A stretch of DNA of 64,000 nucleotides from Euleptes europaea (lineage: Eukaryota > Chordata > Lepidosauria > Squamata > Sphaerodactylidae), in the NCBI RefSeq assembly GCF_029931775.1, contig NC_079316.1, positions 68,264,064-68,328,063 on the forward strand. Reading direction: 5' to 3'. The notes beneath the pieces were generated by a model, which made no database searches, was not told the DNA's origin, and saw nothing but the letters and a program-made list of their open reading frames with translations. The position numbers and the translations under genes were made by a program. Below are positions 13,601 to 22,310 of this stretch, piece by piece (positions within the stretch are counted from its first letter, which is position 1; every line of letters starts with the position of its first letter).

Positions 13601-15386
13601 TGATAGGTGGGGCTGAGAGCTCAGAGAACTGTGACTAGCCCAAGGACAAGCTGGCTTCATGTGTAGGAGCGCGGGATCAAACCTGGTTCACCAGATTAGT
13701 CTGCTGCTCATGTGGAGGAGTGGGGAATCAAACCCAGTTCTCCGGATCAGAGTCCACCGCTCCAAACCACTGCTCTTAACCAATATACCACGCTGGCTCT
13801 TTATTTTAGTAAATAAAAACAATAATAATGCAAACATTTGGGCAGCTATCGCATTACCTCCAGTAAACAATCTGTTGGCTTCTTCTAGTGTTTCTGTCAG
13901 TTTATCATTTCTGGTACTCAGCATCGTCTCACGATTATCTACAATAAAATATATATTATATACCTTAAAAGAAAGAAAAAATCAGCAGAGCAAGACCTAT
14001 TCAAAAAGTTCATATGACAGTCTGCTGCATTCCAAGGAGTGATCACAGACCAGTTTGAGAGAGAAACTGGGGAAGCGTGTTAACATTCCTAACTCTTACA
14101 ACTAAAGAACCTCCGTGTAAAAGAAAGAAGCTTAAGTTTAAGCCACAAACCAGCGACAGCCAAGAGAAATCATTCTCAGTAGAAAGCAAAGGTTTATCAC
14201 TTGTGCCAGAACCACCATGATACATTTGGAAGTACAATATATCACCTTTAACATAAATAAATTTTAAAAAACCCTCATTTTTAAGTGGTTATCAATGTAA
14301 AGAATTTATAGATCTATCCTTTTCTCGGGAGTTATTAAGTAACCTACTAGCATTTTTAATTTTTCTTTAATATCAATTGACAATATTAATGATTAGGTTA
14401 TATATGACAGTGGGTATATAATGGATATTAGGAATAAATAGAAAATTATAAATAATTATATACTAGTTTAGTAAGAATAGATAATTTTTAATATAAAGAA
14501 GTGACTAGATTATGAATAGGTAAGAGGAAGCTGGAGGGGGAATCTAAAATATTAGATGTATTTAACAATGAAGGTATACTTTAAGCTATATATTGCTATT
14601 TACTAACATATGGAAAGATAAGCTTTATGAAATACCGAATAAGATGGATTGTGCTATTATGGAATAAGCAATAAAAAGTAATTTAAAAAAAAAAAAACAT
14701 AACCACTTTGAGTTCCTCCATTCGGTTACAATATAAATTCCTGTTATGAAGATAAAAAGTAATTAAAAAAACCCACCTCGAGTTCCTCCATTCGGTTACA
14801 ATATAAATTCCTGTTATGAAAATAAGTAATTAAAAACAAACAAACAAACAACCGCCCCGAGTTCCTCCATTCGGTTACAATATAAATTCCTGTTATGAAA
14901 ATAAGTAATTAAAAACAAACAAACAAACAACCGCCCCGAGTTCCTCCATTCGGTTACAATATAAATTCCTGTTATGAAAATAAGTAATTAAAAACAAACA
15001 AACAAACAACCGCCCCGAGTTCCTCCATTCGGTTACAATATAAATTCCTGTTATGAAGATAAAAAGTAATTTAAAAAAATGTTGTTATTTCGGAAAGCCT
15101 CCCTCCCCACGGAGTTTAAACTTTCTCTCTCTCTCCGGGCCACACACTGACACACACACACCCAGCTAAGCGCCGTCTGCTCCTCCCGCCCTCCAGGAAG
15201 CCACTCACGCTGAACCATGTTGATCAGCGTCCGGTATTCCTGCCGGAGCAGCCGCCGCCGGGCGGCGTCGTCCCCGCCGTCTCCATCGCCTCGCTCGGCC
15301 CCCCCTGTCGCTTCTCCCTCGCCGTTCAGGTCTCCGTCGCTGTCCTCGGACGAAGAGCGTCGAGAGCTGCCGCTCGCCCCGTCCAT
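4545..15386 (-). CDS. NSMCE4A: NSMCE4A, Nse4 kleisin subunit of the SMC5/6 complex
   Basis: Ten coding exons (15209-15386, 13858-13938, 12416-12546, 10587-10738, 8723-8819, 7631-7721, 6991-7085, 5979-6027, 5758-5846, 4545-4610) join in consistent phase with GT/AG borders into 1029 nt, 342 residues plus stop; human is about 385, with a longer N-terminus. Landmarks shared with vertebrate NSMCE4A are [14 protein letters not shown] (N-terminal kleisin helix region), [42 protein letters not shown] and IVKTFEIS (C-terminal winged-helix domain). In this family the N-terminal part bridges to the SMC6 neck and NSE1/NSE3, and the winged helix binds SMC5; the nuclear complex acts in recombination repair and replication-fork stability. 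The first ATG of choice (15384-15386) has G at -3 and +4. The gene looks intact and points away from TACC2. Confidence 0.95.
5249..5433 (-). mobile_element. tRNA-derived SINE (GGCTGTGGCTCAGTGG type)
   Basis: It lies in the last NSMCE4A intron. Reverse complement of the family seen at 48022-48235: tRNA-like head with CTGTGACTCAGTGGTGGAAC and a B-box-like GGTTCAATCCC, ending in GCAACTTCATAT. Confidence 0.65.
5758..5846 (-). CDS. NSMCE4A: NSMCE4A coding exon 9
   Basis: It encodes [20 protein letters not shown] and then LTMNYEEWQ; the last part aligns with human ALSYRDWE. Acceptor GTGTGATAG, donor CAG|GTAAAG. Confidence 0.9.
5979..6027 (-). CDS. NSMCE4A: NSMCE4A coding exon 8
   Basis: This 49-bp micro-exon encodes [16 protein letters not shown] plus one base, aligning with human DGFARIRLDQDRLPVI. 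Too short to show as an open frame; placed by acceptor TATTCCAG, donor G|GTAAAT and phase. Confidence 0.9.
6471..6643 (-). mobile_element. 5S rRNA-derived SINE
   Basis: TCCCATCCAAATACTTGCCA and the following GGGTCGACCCTACTTAGCTT are the reverse complement of the internal promoter region of 5S rRNA (GGATGGGAGACC and AAGCTAAGCAGGGTC in the gene). The 3' half matches the BovB-like tail of the copy at 57071-57312. It sits in a NSMCE4A intron. Confidence 0.7.
6991..7085 (-). CDS. NSMCE4A: NSMCE4A coding exon 7
   Basis: It encodes [20 protein letters not shown] and then [11 protein letters not shown], part of the C-terminal winged-helix domain that contacts SMC5. Acceptor TATTTGTAG, donor AGG|GTAGGT. 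Confidence 0.95.
7631..7721 (-). CDS. NSMCE4A: NSMCE4A coding exon 6
   Basis: It encodes [20 protein letters not shown] and then [10 protein letters not shown]; this is one of the best conserved stretches of the family. Acceptor ACTTCTAG, donor C|GTAAGT. Confidence 0.95.
7722..8722. other. NSMCE4A intron, nothing recognised
   Basis: No exon or clear repeat. A short 5S-like phrase (GATCAGAACTAAGCAGG near 7812) could be an old SINE remnant, but it is too short to call. Confidence 0.4.
8723..8819 (-). CDS. NSMCE4A: NSMCE4A coding exon 5
   Basis: It encodes [20 protein letters not shown] and then [12 protein letters not shown], a basic linker whose end aligns with the human ERAMPAQ. Acceptor TTTGTTTAG, donor CAG|GTAGTG. 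Confidence 0.9.
8935..9074 (-). mobile_element. tRNA-derived SINE (squamate, TGTAGTGGTTAAGAG type)
   Basis: The block GGAGGAGTGGGGAATCAAAC...CCACTCTTAACCACTACACC is the reverse complement of the SINE head (A and B boxes), preceded by the GTCGCCCAGCAGGCT body. Truncated at its 3' side. Confidence 0.7.
9140..9285 (-). repeat. Unnamed interspersed repeat, also at 16706-16994
   Basis: Shares the order GCTTAACTTCAGTA ... CTTGTGCT-TGGTGGCAGC ... CAACATTTAAAAAAA-TCTGCACA with the copy at 16706-16994. The longer copy ends like a hAT transposon, so this is probably an internal piece of that family. Confidence 0.5.
9361..10586. other. NSMCE4A intron, nothing recognised
   Basis: Frames such as plus 9566-9931 and 10149-10541 lack any known family match and have no exon borders in register with the gene. 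Confidence 0.4.
10587..10738 (-). CDS. NSMCE4A: NSMCE4A coding exon 4
   Basis: It encodes [20 protein letters not shown] and ends in APTFHF plus two bases. The end matches the THTFHFLLG motif of human NSMCE4A; the middle, acidic part is divergent. Donor AT|GTAAGT. Confidence 0.9.
11800..12212. mobile_element. Possible DNA transposon with short inverted ends
   Basis: A GC-rich block in an AT-rich intron begins CCTGAAGGGGGGG and ends CCCCCCTTTCAGG, near-perfect inverted ends. Inside are small palindromes (GGTGCCACCTTATT ... AATAAGGTGGCACC-like at about 12129-12162). No target duplication is obvious. Confidence 0.35.
12416..12546 (-). CDS. NSMCE4A: NSMCE4A coding exon 3
   Basis: It encodes [20 protein letters not shown] and then [11 protein letters not shown], nearly identical in pattern to human. 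Acceptor TTCTTAAG, donor CTA|GTAAGT, leaving in phase 0. Confidence 0.9.
13502..13800 (-). mobile_element. tRNA-derived SINE, long form
   Basis: Near full-length reverse-complement copy, from the TTTAAATGCCGACTTTCTCT tail (13510-13530) to the head CCAGCGTGGTATATTGGTT (near 13795). It has the two-module form in which the ACTCCTCCACATGAG block is repeated. Lies next to NSMCE4A exon 2, about 60 bp from the donor. Confidence 0.75.
13858..13938 (-). CDS. NSMCE4A: NSMCE4A coding exon 2
   Basis: The acceptor TTATTGTAG leads into [20 protein letters not shown], continuing to NRLFTG, the conserved N-terminal helix region of Nse4. It enters in phase 1 and leaves with one base at G|GTAATG. Confidence 0.9.
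14250..14690 (+). other. Very AT-rich stretch, possible LINE 3' end
   Basis: About 440 bp of NSMCE4A intron 1 is very AT-rich and ends in AGCAATAAAAAGTAATTT followed by a run of A, which resembles the 3' end of an L1-type LINE. No coding similarity is visible. Confidence 0.3.
14672..15080 (+). repeat. Minisatellite, five units of 70-83 bp
   Basis: The unit core GAGTTCCTCCATTCGGTTAC (then AATATAAATTCCTGTTATGAA) occurs five times, near 14710, 14780, 14859, 14938 and 15017. The last three units are almost identical with 79-bp spacing, so the array grew recently from its right side. The variable part holds an A-rich tract or a (CAAA)n tract. It sits in intron 1, just inside exon 1. Confidence 0.9.
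15209..15386 (-). CDS. NSMCE4A: NSMCE4A coding exon 1
   Basis: It encodes 59 residues plus one base, starting [10 protein letters not shown], with an acidic and glycine-rich low-complexity part and then [17 protein letters not shown], which aligns with the start of the conserved kleisin region. The donor is C|GTGAGT. The frame stays open upstream to an ATG at 15524, which would add 46 residues; I prefer 15386 because of its better context and the low-complexity nature of the extension. Confidence 0.85.
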
Positions 15387-15618
15387 GACCCCGCTGTTCA
15401 GGCTTCCGGCCGAGCGCGCTCTTCCTTCCCGCGCCGCCGCCGCCGCCACGCAGCGGGAGGAGGAGAGAAATGCGTCAACGATCTGAAACCGAAGGCGGCA
15501 CCTATCGCGAGCGTTGGAGGACATAACTACGGCTCCGCGGCAGGCCCAAACCAGAACGCGAATCCCGATAATTTGCGTGAGTCAAGTTCCTTTTCTCCGC
15601 CTCCCGGAGGAGAGGGGA

Positions 15619-15626
15619 TGACGTCA
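15619..15626. promoter_or_regulatory. CRE site, copy A
   Basis: Full palindromic TGACGTCA, the binding site of CREB/ATF factors, about 235 bp upstream of the preferred start codon. Confidence 0.6.
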
Positions 15627-15907
15627 CCCTCTGGTTCAGCTGTTGACTGAAGGGAAGGACTTCTTTTCTTCTTTTTTTTAAATCCCCGCCGGTGTTTGGT
15701 CTAGAAAAATAACACATGAAGGTCTTTTTGTGGAGTGGGGGGAAAAGAAGGAGGGAAATGCGTCAACGATCTGAAACCGAAGGCGGCACCTATCGCGAGC
15801 GTTGAAGGAGATAACTACGGCTCCGCGGCAGGCCCAAACCAGAACGCGAATCCTGATAGTTTGCGTGAGTCAAGTTCCTTTTCTCCGCCTCCCGGGAGGA
15901 GAGGGGA

Positions 15908-15915
15908 TGACGTCA
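15908..15915. promoter_or_regulatory. CRE site, copy B
   Basis: Second full TGACGTCA, brought by the tandem duplication. Confidence 0.55.
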
Positions 15916-16407
15916 CCCTCTGGTTCAGCTGTTGACTGAAGGGAAGGACTTCTTTTTTTCTTCTTTTTTTTTTTTAAATCCCCGCCAGTGTTTGGTCTAG
16001 AAAGATAGCACGTGAAGGTCTTTTTGTGGAGTGGGGCGGGGGGAAAAACACGCACAAACACTGGCTGAAAAGCAAGAGACGCTGAAGTGCTTGCAGGGAT
16101 CGTTGCGTTTTTTTAAAAAAAAAATTGCGTGAAATACTTCCCCCGTTTTGTCTCTGCTTGTGTTTCAAAGCAGACTTCGCCTAGTCTGCGGCATTCTTAA
16201 GTACGGTACATGGTAATACAAATGTTAGATCAGCACGCAATATGGACTTCATGGAGCGCTGCGCAAGAAAAGAACTTAAAACACCGTTTCCCCCAGGACA
16301 GTTCGACTTGTAACACCCAACTCTTGTTTCTCTGCCCCTGTTATCATTCAGCGAGAGCGCTGAAGTACTTTCCACAAGTTAACAACTTTGTATCAGCAGG
16401 GTCACAT

Positions 16408-16614
16408 AGGGTTGCCAGATCCCTCTTTGCTATCGGTGGGAGGTTTTGGGGGCGGAGCCTGAGAAGGGCGGGGCTTGGGGAGGGGAGGGGCCTCAGTGCC
16501 ACAGAGTCCAATGGCCAAAGCAGCCCTTTTCTCCAGGTGGACTGATCTCTGTCGGCTGGAGATCAGTTGCAATAGCAGGAGATCTCCAGAGAGTACCTGG
16601 AGGTTGGCAACCCT
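16408..16614 (-). mobile_element. GGTTGCCA-ended MITE, full length
   Basis: AGGGTTGCCAGATCCCTC start, TGGAGGTTGGCAACCCT end: about 9-bp inverted ends flanked by TA on both sides. The family recurs at least 20 times in the window. A 2-bp TA target would suit the Tc1/mariner group, but no transposase is visible. Strand follows the convention that plus starts AGGGTTGCCAACCTCCAGG. Confidence 0.85.
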
Positions 16615-16705
16615 ATTAGCAACAAATACTGGTACTCTTCTGTAGATTAGAGCGGTTGATGTTGTGCAATCCCTTTTGAGTGTCAATGAGAAAAAGGCAT
16701 TTATT

Positions 16706-16994
16706 TGTAATTCTTCAGACACAGTGAGGTGGGCACAGCCAGCCACACAATGACGGCCACAGCTTAACTTCAGTAGCACAGTGCAGATCCTTGTGCTGTG
16801 GTGGCAGCAGCTGCCAAAGCAACATTTAAAAAAAAATCTGCACAGCCAAGCAAATCTCCAAGAGTCAATCGTAAGCCTTGTACAAAAGCCCTACCTGACC
16901 CCACCCACTTCCTAAAAAACACTTGGCGGGCGCCAGAAAAGGCGCCAGCAGGCACCATGGCACCCACGGGCACCACACTGGGGGACCTCTGTTC
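16706..16994 (-). mobile_element. hAT-like non-autonomous element
   Basis: The right end (GGGCACCACACTGGGGGACC TCTG) is the reverse complement of the CAGAGGTCCCC-type terminus used by hAT elements of reptiles and mammals. The left end is less clear and no 8-bp target copy was found, so it may be truncated. Shares its middle with 9140-9285. Confidence 0.45.
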
Positions 16995-17010
16995 TGTGAG
17001 TTTCAAAAAG

Positions 17011-17683
17011 ACAGCACAGACAACAGTTAGGATTTAATAATGTTTACTGAAAGTTAAGTCCTCTGGGAAGGAGAAAACTATACTCCTGTAGAAAGACTTT
17101 CATGCCCCAGAAATTCCTCATGCCTGTGTTTGGTATTGCAGTTAGTAGCAAGTAAAAAAACGTAACTGTCCATAGTTGTTTGCCTAGGAAAGTGCATAGA
17201 CAGCTGCCAGGAGCAATCAATACTTATATTTCAAAATAAGACACTTAAAAGGTGGGGGAAATCTTTTCTGGCACTTGTGTTCAAGCACTGGCACAAATGA
17301 TGTAATATTATCCTGGGTTAAGCATTTAAAACTCTTCTTATGACCCATTGAGTCTAATAGAGGAAACATGATGCCAGGTAAACACAAATCATGTTGTTCT
17401 GCAAACTAAGGAGAATTGCAGATGATTCATGTTTAATCAGATAACTCATTCTAGGTTTGTTTTTAGCTCCCTGTCTTTATAATAACACCTTAGTTTAGTT
17501 TCCTTAGTTCAATTTCAGGCAATAAAGTAGACCAGTTGCCAGACTAAATAATCATGACTTGCTATGCCAATAGAACATCTTAGTGCTGGTCTTTGGCGGT
17601 TCTTTCTTACTAGTTAGTCAGTTCTGCAAGTACTGTCCTGAGTCCAAGGCCAATCTTGCTCACTGATGAGCTCTGAGCAAAGG
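17011..17683. other. Intergenic, nothing recognised
   Basis: Unique-looking AT-rich DNA between NSMCE4A and TACC2; no exon or repeat seen. Confidence 0.4.
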
Positions 17684-17890
17684 AAGGGGAAATGGCTCAC
17701 TGTTAAGTATCTGTTTTAGGTGCAAAAGGTCCCAGGTTCAATCTCCAGCATCTTCAACTAAAAAAGGACCAGATAGTAGGTGATATGAAAAATAGTTACT
17801 TGACTCTAGAAAGTCACTGCCAGTCAGAGCAGAAAGTAGTGATTTTTAAAAGGCCAAAGGTCTGACTCAGCATAAAGCAGCTTCATTGAG
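17684..17890 (+). mobile_element. tRNA-derived SINE (GGCTGTGGCTCAGTGG type), old copy
   Basis: Head AAATGGCTCACTGTTAAG, B-box-like AGGTTCAATCTCC, body AGTAGGTGATATGAAA and end GGTCTGACTCAGCATAAAGC match the family member at 48022-48235. Confidence 0.65.
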
Positions 17891-18718
17891 GAAAGTCCTC
17901 TTGCCCAGTTTCAGAGAATTGGTGGGTATATATGGTGTCTAGTCAGTTTCATAAAATTACATTGATTTGCAGGCAGTGCAAAGTTGGCAGAAATACAGTC
18001 CGGAGGCAGATTTGGGACATCTTCAAAAGGTGGCAAAATATCAGTTGTTACATGAATTACTACATTTTTACTGTGGGAAAGGAACCATTTATAGTTTGCA
18101 CTCCATACATCAAAATGTCTTGGCCTAGTGCTGGTGATGAGAACAAACCACAGTAGGAATGAATGACACCCCCCCCCCCCATGTCTGCTCCTCCATTATA
18201 TTTGTCAAACTACAAATTGTAGATTGGGGTGGGGAGAAGGCTACTGCGATGATGGAAATTAAAATTACACCCATTGCTGTGCAGAGATTGAACTCTTCAG
18301 GATGCTGCTTGTGGTGCCTACAAGAACCTGAAAAGTTGGTGTGATCAGGGAATCTGACAGGACATATATCAAATGAACCCAAATCATGGGAATGTGACAG
18401 CTATTCAGAAGCGCCTCTCTGAAAAATCTGCGTTCTTTATGTAGCCCCCAAAAAATCAGAAGTTGATTTTCTTCCTGTTTTTGTTTGTCTAATTTTGGGG
18501 AAATGTCCAAACAATGGAGATGAGTGTAGTCACTTAAGGAATTGCTGATCTTCCAAAGGGAAGAGTGTGTGCAAGGGGTAGGGATGAAATAGGCAACATG
18601 ATGCAAATATTTCTGCACGGTCCTATGTATGTTAACTTAGAAATAAGTGATAATGAGATTCCAGCCTTAATGTTCCTGGACTGATTTGGTGTGTGGTGCT
18701 ACCTAATGAGTAGGCAGT
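17891..18718. other. Intergenic, nothing recognised
   Basis: A C-run lies at 18171-18180; no exon or repeat identified. Confidence 0.4.
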
Positions 18719-18750
18719 AGGGTTGCGAACCTCCAGGTACTAGCTGGAGA
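18719..18750 (+). mobile_element. GGTTGCCA MITE, 32-bp start fragment
   Basis: AGGGTTGCGAACCTCCAGGT followed by ACTAGCTGGAGAT repeats the start of the full copy that follows at 18752, so it is a short tandem duplication of the element's first bases, or one copy landing in another. Confidence 0.75.
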
Positions 18751-18751
18751 T

Positions 18752-19133
18752 AGGGTTGCCAACCTCCACGTACTAGCTGGAGATCTCCTGCTGTTAAAAC
18801 TAATCTCCAGCCGATAGAAATCAGTTCACCTGGAGAAAATGGCTGCTTTGGCAATTGGAATCATAGGGTTGGAAGGGACCACCAGGGTCATCTAGTCCAA
18901 CCCACTGCACCATGCAGAAAATTCACAACTACCTCCCCTCCACACCCCCAGTGACCCCTACTCCATGCCCAGAAGATGGCCAAGATGCCCTCCCTCTCAT
19001 CATCTGCTTAAGGGCATAGAATCAGCATTGCTGAATCTATGGCACTGAAGTCCCTCCTCTCCCCAAACCCCGCCCTACTCAGGCTCCACCCCAAAAACCT
19101 CCCACCAGTGGGGAAGAGGGACCTGGCAGCCCT
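18752..19133 (+). mobile_element. GGTTGCCA MITE interrupted by CR1
   Basis: Starts AGGGTTGCCAACCTCCACGT and ends GACCTGGCAGCCCT. The middle is split by a CR1 end at about 18859-19033; the flanks continue the family sequence on both sides. Confidence 0.85.
18859..19033 (-). mobile_element. CR1 LINE 3' end nested in a MITE
   Basis: AATCATAGGGTTGGAAGGGA starts the reverse complement of the CR1 3' end, continuing through CATCTAGTCCAACCC and TGCCCAGAAGATGGCCAAG. It splits the MITE copy 18752-19133 and is therefore younger than it. Confidence 0.8.
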
Positions 19134-20268
19134 AGCAGGCAGAGAGGAGTTCCACTTACTTTTCAATGTAGGATTGAAGTCAGCAGTATAGAGAATAAAA
19201 AATCCCACAGTAGTGTTTTTTTAACAAGCTGGATTTAGTAATAAACATTAAAACATTCTGCACCCAGTTTGCAGCCCTTGTGAGGGTGTGTTTGTGTGTT
19301 TTGCCTGTCCTTTATGCTATTTTCTCATCCAGGAACTCAGAATTCTTCTAGCGAACTGACGTGTTGCAGCTTAGAGCTTCGGGGTCAGATTCCTTACACT
19401 TCACTGCTAGGCATAGTGTTCTCAAACCTAAGCCAATTCACATTAATAGAACACTTTCATGTGATGCAGGGAGAAGGGGATCAGTACACAGAGAAGGAGT
19501 AAAAGGCAGTGAAAGACACTGAAAGATCAGGGGAAGATTCATTTTAAAAACATTTTAGGTAAGTACAGCCGATCCCACTTTTATGCATGATCTTGACAGT
19601 GAAGTTTAGAAGTGCCCTTGTTAGCCAGGTTTTGCAAAGTGTTATAGGAATTATAAGAGAATTTTTTTTACTGACTGATGCATTCATTGTTTTATCGCTC
19701 ACATAACTTGAAGAGTAGTTAGAAATTTTTCTTTTTCTAATATAATGTATATGTCCTAAAGTTGGAATGGAAAAGCGATGCCAACTTAAAAGGTGCAAGG
19801 GAACTTTGCAAATGCTGCTAATTATAACCAGGGGAGTTTTCTGACATAGTTGTTCTTTTTAAGATGCCAGAAGTTAGGGTCTCATTTGTGAACTTGGGAG
19901 TTGGGATGGCATCATTGCATAAAACAGTTCATTTCCCAAGGTGGAGCTTGCTGCTTGCAATCATACAGGTCACAGGCACAGGTGGAGACTCAGTTATTAC
20001 GAGTTGATAAAAGTGTTTTCCCATCTGCACTAACCAGATGCTAAATTAAAATCAGATTATTAATAGCATGAGCTATTTTGAATTACTTTGTATATATTGT
20101 CAGTACAAAAAACAATTGGCCCAGGCCTTGTGTATTTGAACTTTTGAGTCATGAAGGAACCATGGCATGAGACATTAGGACTCAGTTTTTATGAATTCTG
20201 TGTTTTGTATTTGGAACTTCTTTTTAATATCAGTACAGTTAGGCTGCTAATGTAAATGAGGCACTGAT
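19134..20268. other. Intergenic, nothing recognised
   Basis: No exon or clear repeat seen. Confidence 0.4.
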
Positions 20269-20384
20269 AGAGAACCAGTGTGATATAGTGGTGATTACGG
20301 TGTTAGACTAGGCTCTGGAAGACTCAGGTCTGAATCCCCATTCTGCCATGGAACAATCTTGTAAGGCACTTTGAGTTTCCATGT
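20269..20384 (+). mobile_element. MIR-like tRNA SINE fragment
   Basis: GAACCAGTGTGATATAGTGG and GAAGACTCAGGTCTGAATCC are a tRNA-like head with A and B boxes of the old MIR/CORE-like family; it is cut by the MITE at 20385. Confidence 0.5.
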
Positions 20385-20571
20385 AGGGTTGCCAACCACC
20401 AGGTGGTGTCTGGAGATCTCCCACTATTACAACTGATCTCCAGGCAATAGAAATCAGTGCCCCTGGAGAAAATGGTCACCTTGGCGATTGGACTCTATGG
20501 CATTGAAGTTCCTCCCCTCTCCAAGCCCTGCCCCAAAATCTCCAGGTATTTCCCAACCTGCTGGCAGCCCT
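20385..20571 (+). mobile_element. GGTTGCCA MITE, variant form
   Basis: Starts AGGGTTGCCAACCACCAGGT and ends CCAACCTGCTGGCAGCCCT. The right half is the second subfamily type (AATCTCCAGGTATTTCCCAA) instead of the GAGGGACCTGG type. Confidence 0.8.
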
Positions 20572-21794
20572 ATCTCCAAGAAGGAGGAGAGGAAGGTATA
20601 AATAAAGACAGCCAAAAATTACATAATATGGCAAACTGAAAACTTAAATAAATTGGACACCAAACATCCTAAGCCAAATTTGCTGCTTGTCAGAAGAGTT
20701 AGGTAGGATAGAAAGAAGAAAATGCGAAGACTCTAAAGATTAAAATTCAATTAAAGCTGAAATGAATCATTTTATACAATACTGGACAACTTATTCAGCA
20801 TTTATATATAATTTTATTATTCATCATACATGCTGATGAACATAGTCACACTGGCCATATGTGGGGATTTGTGTATCACGTTAGTATAAAATCATCAGTT
20901 GCAATGCCTGAAGATGGGACATCTTACCCTCTTCCAGTTTATTTTCAGTTTTTAAAAAAAGCAGTTTTTGGATAGAAATTTTATATTAATAGTACAAACG
21001 GCAAAAATTTAGAAAGTAAAGGCTTTCAAAATAAGTTGTTTTTGTTCTCATTGATTATAATTTGTGCAGCTACCTAATTTCAGTCACTCTGAGGGTAAAT
21101 CCCACTAGGCAACTCCCACCCCCATATATTGACTGACACCGTTGCCGCCATAAAACTCTCTGTGACGAGACATGAATACGGAACAGCTGGAGGGAGGATG
21201 GGCAAGTGTGCTAATCTCATTGAAGATTTAACTGATAAAGGTGGGGAGAGAGCATTTAAGACTATGACAACAGCTGGGAACCATATCTCTAGGGGTAGCT
21301 TATTGGTCCCAGGATATCCCAGCATTTCAATCATGAGTTCAATTAGGGATCAGATGCATTCATGCTGTGTCATCATTGAACCCACACTACACTCTACAGA
21401 AGTAAGTTAACTTGCAGCGTAGAGAATGTTGTATAGTCGTATTGGTCCACACAGAATCTGAAAACAAGAACTACATTAAATGGATTTCTTTCTTGTTTTT
21501 AATGTAAGTAATATACATGGAATTAAAGAAAGAATCATAATGTGCTTGTGAGTTCTTTTACTTATTTCCAATTCTGATTGGGACCATTGTGGCAAAGGGT
21601 TGTGGTGGAAGGGATCCTGCCTTCCCCCGTGTCATTTTTCTGACCCCACATTGTTGGGGGGGGGCATAGTGAATAGGGTAATTGTTGGTTTCGTGAATAA
21701 CTGGATGTTATTAGTTTGAATTTTCAAAGCACCGTTTCATAGACTTATTCACTCAGGATTTATTCAGTAGTGCTGGTGATGTGAAGCCATGAAC
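20572..21794. other. Intergenic, nothing recognised
   Basis: No exon or clear repeat. A short G-run lies at 21655-21664. Confidence 0.4.
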
Positions 21795-22310
21795 ATAACA
21801 ACATAAGAAAAGCCATGTTGGATCAGACCAAGGCCCATCAAGTCCAGCAGTCTGTTCACACAATGGCCAACCAGGTGCCTTTAGGAAGCCCGCAAACAAG
21901 ATGACTGCAGCAGCATCTTGCCTGTGTTCCACAGCACCTAATATAAAAGGCATGCTTCTCTGATACTAGAGAGAATAAGTATGCATCATGACTAGTATTC
22001 ATTTTGACTAGAAGCCATGGATAGCCCTATACTCCATAAACACTCCCCTCTTAAAGCCTGCCAAGTTGGCAGCCATCACCACATCCTGGGGCAGGGAGTT
22101 CCACAACTGTGTGAAGAAATACTTCCTTTTATCTGTTTTGAATCTCTCACCCTCCAACTTCAGCATATGATCCCGCGTTCTAGAGTTATGAGAGAGGGAG
22201 AAAAGCTTCTGCCAGTCCACTTTCTCCATACCATGCATAATTTTATAGACCTCTATCATGTCTTCACTTAACCGCCTTCTTTCCAAGCTAAACACCCCTA
22301 AGCATACCCA
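21795..22310 (-). mobile_element. CR1/L2-clade LINE, 3' part
   Basis: The minus frame 22295-22008 reads RRLSEDMIEVYKIMHGMEKV, the DMIEVYKI-HG block near the C-terminus of CR1/L2-clade reverse transcriptases, then SRTRDHMLK and FFTQLWNSLP. The 3' part continues to 21795 in the typical reptile form (GCCATGTTGGATCAGACCAA near 21811-21830). Confidence 0.75.

Larger units (their letters stand above)
15465..16047. repeat. Tandem duplication of the NSMCE4A promoter segment
   Basis: Copy A is about 15465-15750 and copy B about 15753-16047; AAATGCGTCAACGATCTGAA starts at 15468 and again at 15756, a 288-bp shift. The copies differ by only a few bases and short poly-T length changes, so the duplication is young. 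Each copy has a CRE and the CTCTGGTTCAGCTGTTGACT block. The upstream in-frame ATG at 15524 exists only in copy A. Confidence 0.95.
15100..16050 (-). promoter_or_regulatory. NSMCE4A: NSMCE4A CpG-rich promoter
   Basis: GC- and CpG-rich DNA surrounds coding exon 1 and extends upstream. It holds two CRE sites (TGACGTCA at 15619-15626 and 15908-15915). No TATA box is evident in the expected place, which fits a CpG-type promoter for a housekeeping repair gene. Confidence 0.7.

Noticed and set aside
14672-15080. Regularly spaced repeats as a CRISPR array
   Set aside because: The whole 70-83-bp unit repeats with no unique spacers, in an intron of a vertebrate gene; it is a minisatellite.
15384-15524. 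Upstream ATG at 15524 as the NSMCE4A start
   Set aside because: The frame is open, but the added 46 residues are low-complexity and the context is weaker than at 15386; left as an alternative.
22008-22295. Host gene encoding RRLSEDMIEVYKIMHG
   Set aside because: The motif is the C-terminus of CR1/L2-clade reverse transcriptases.
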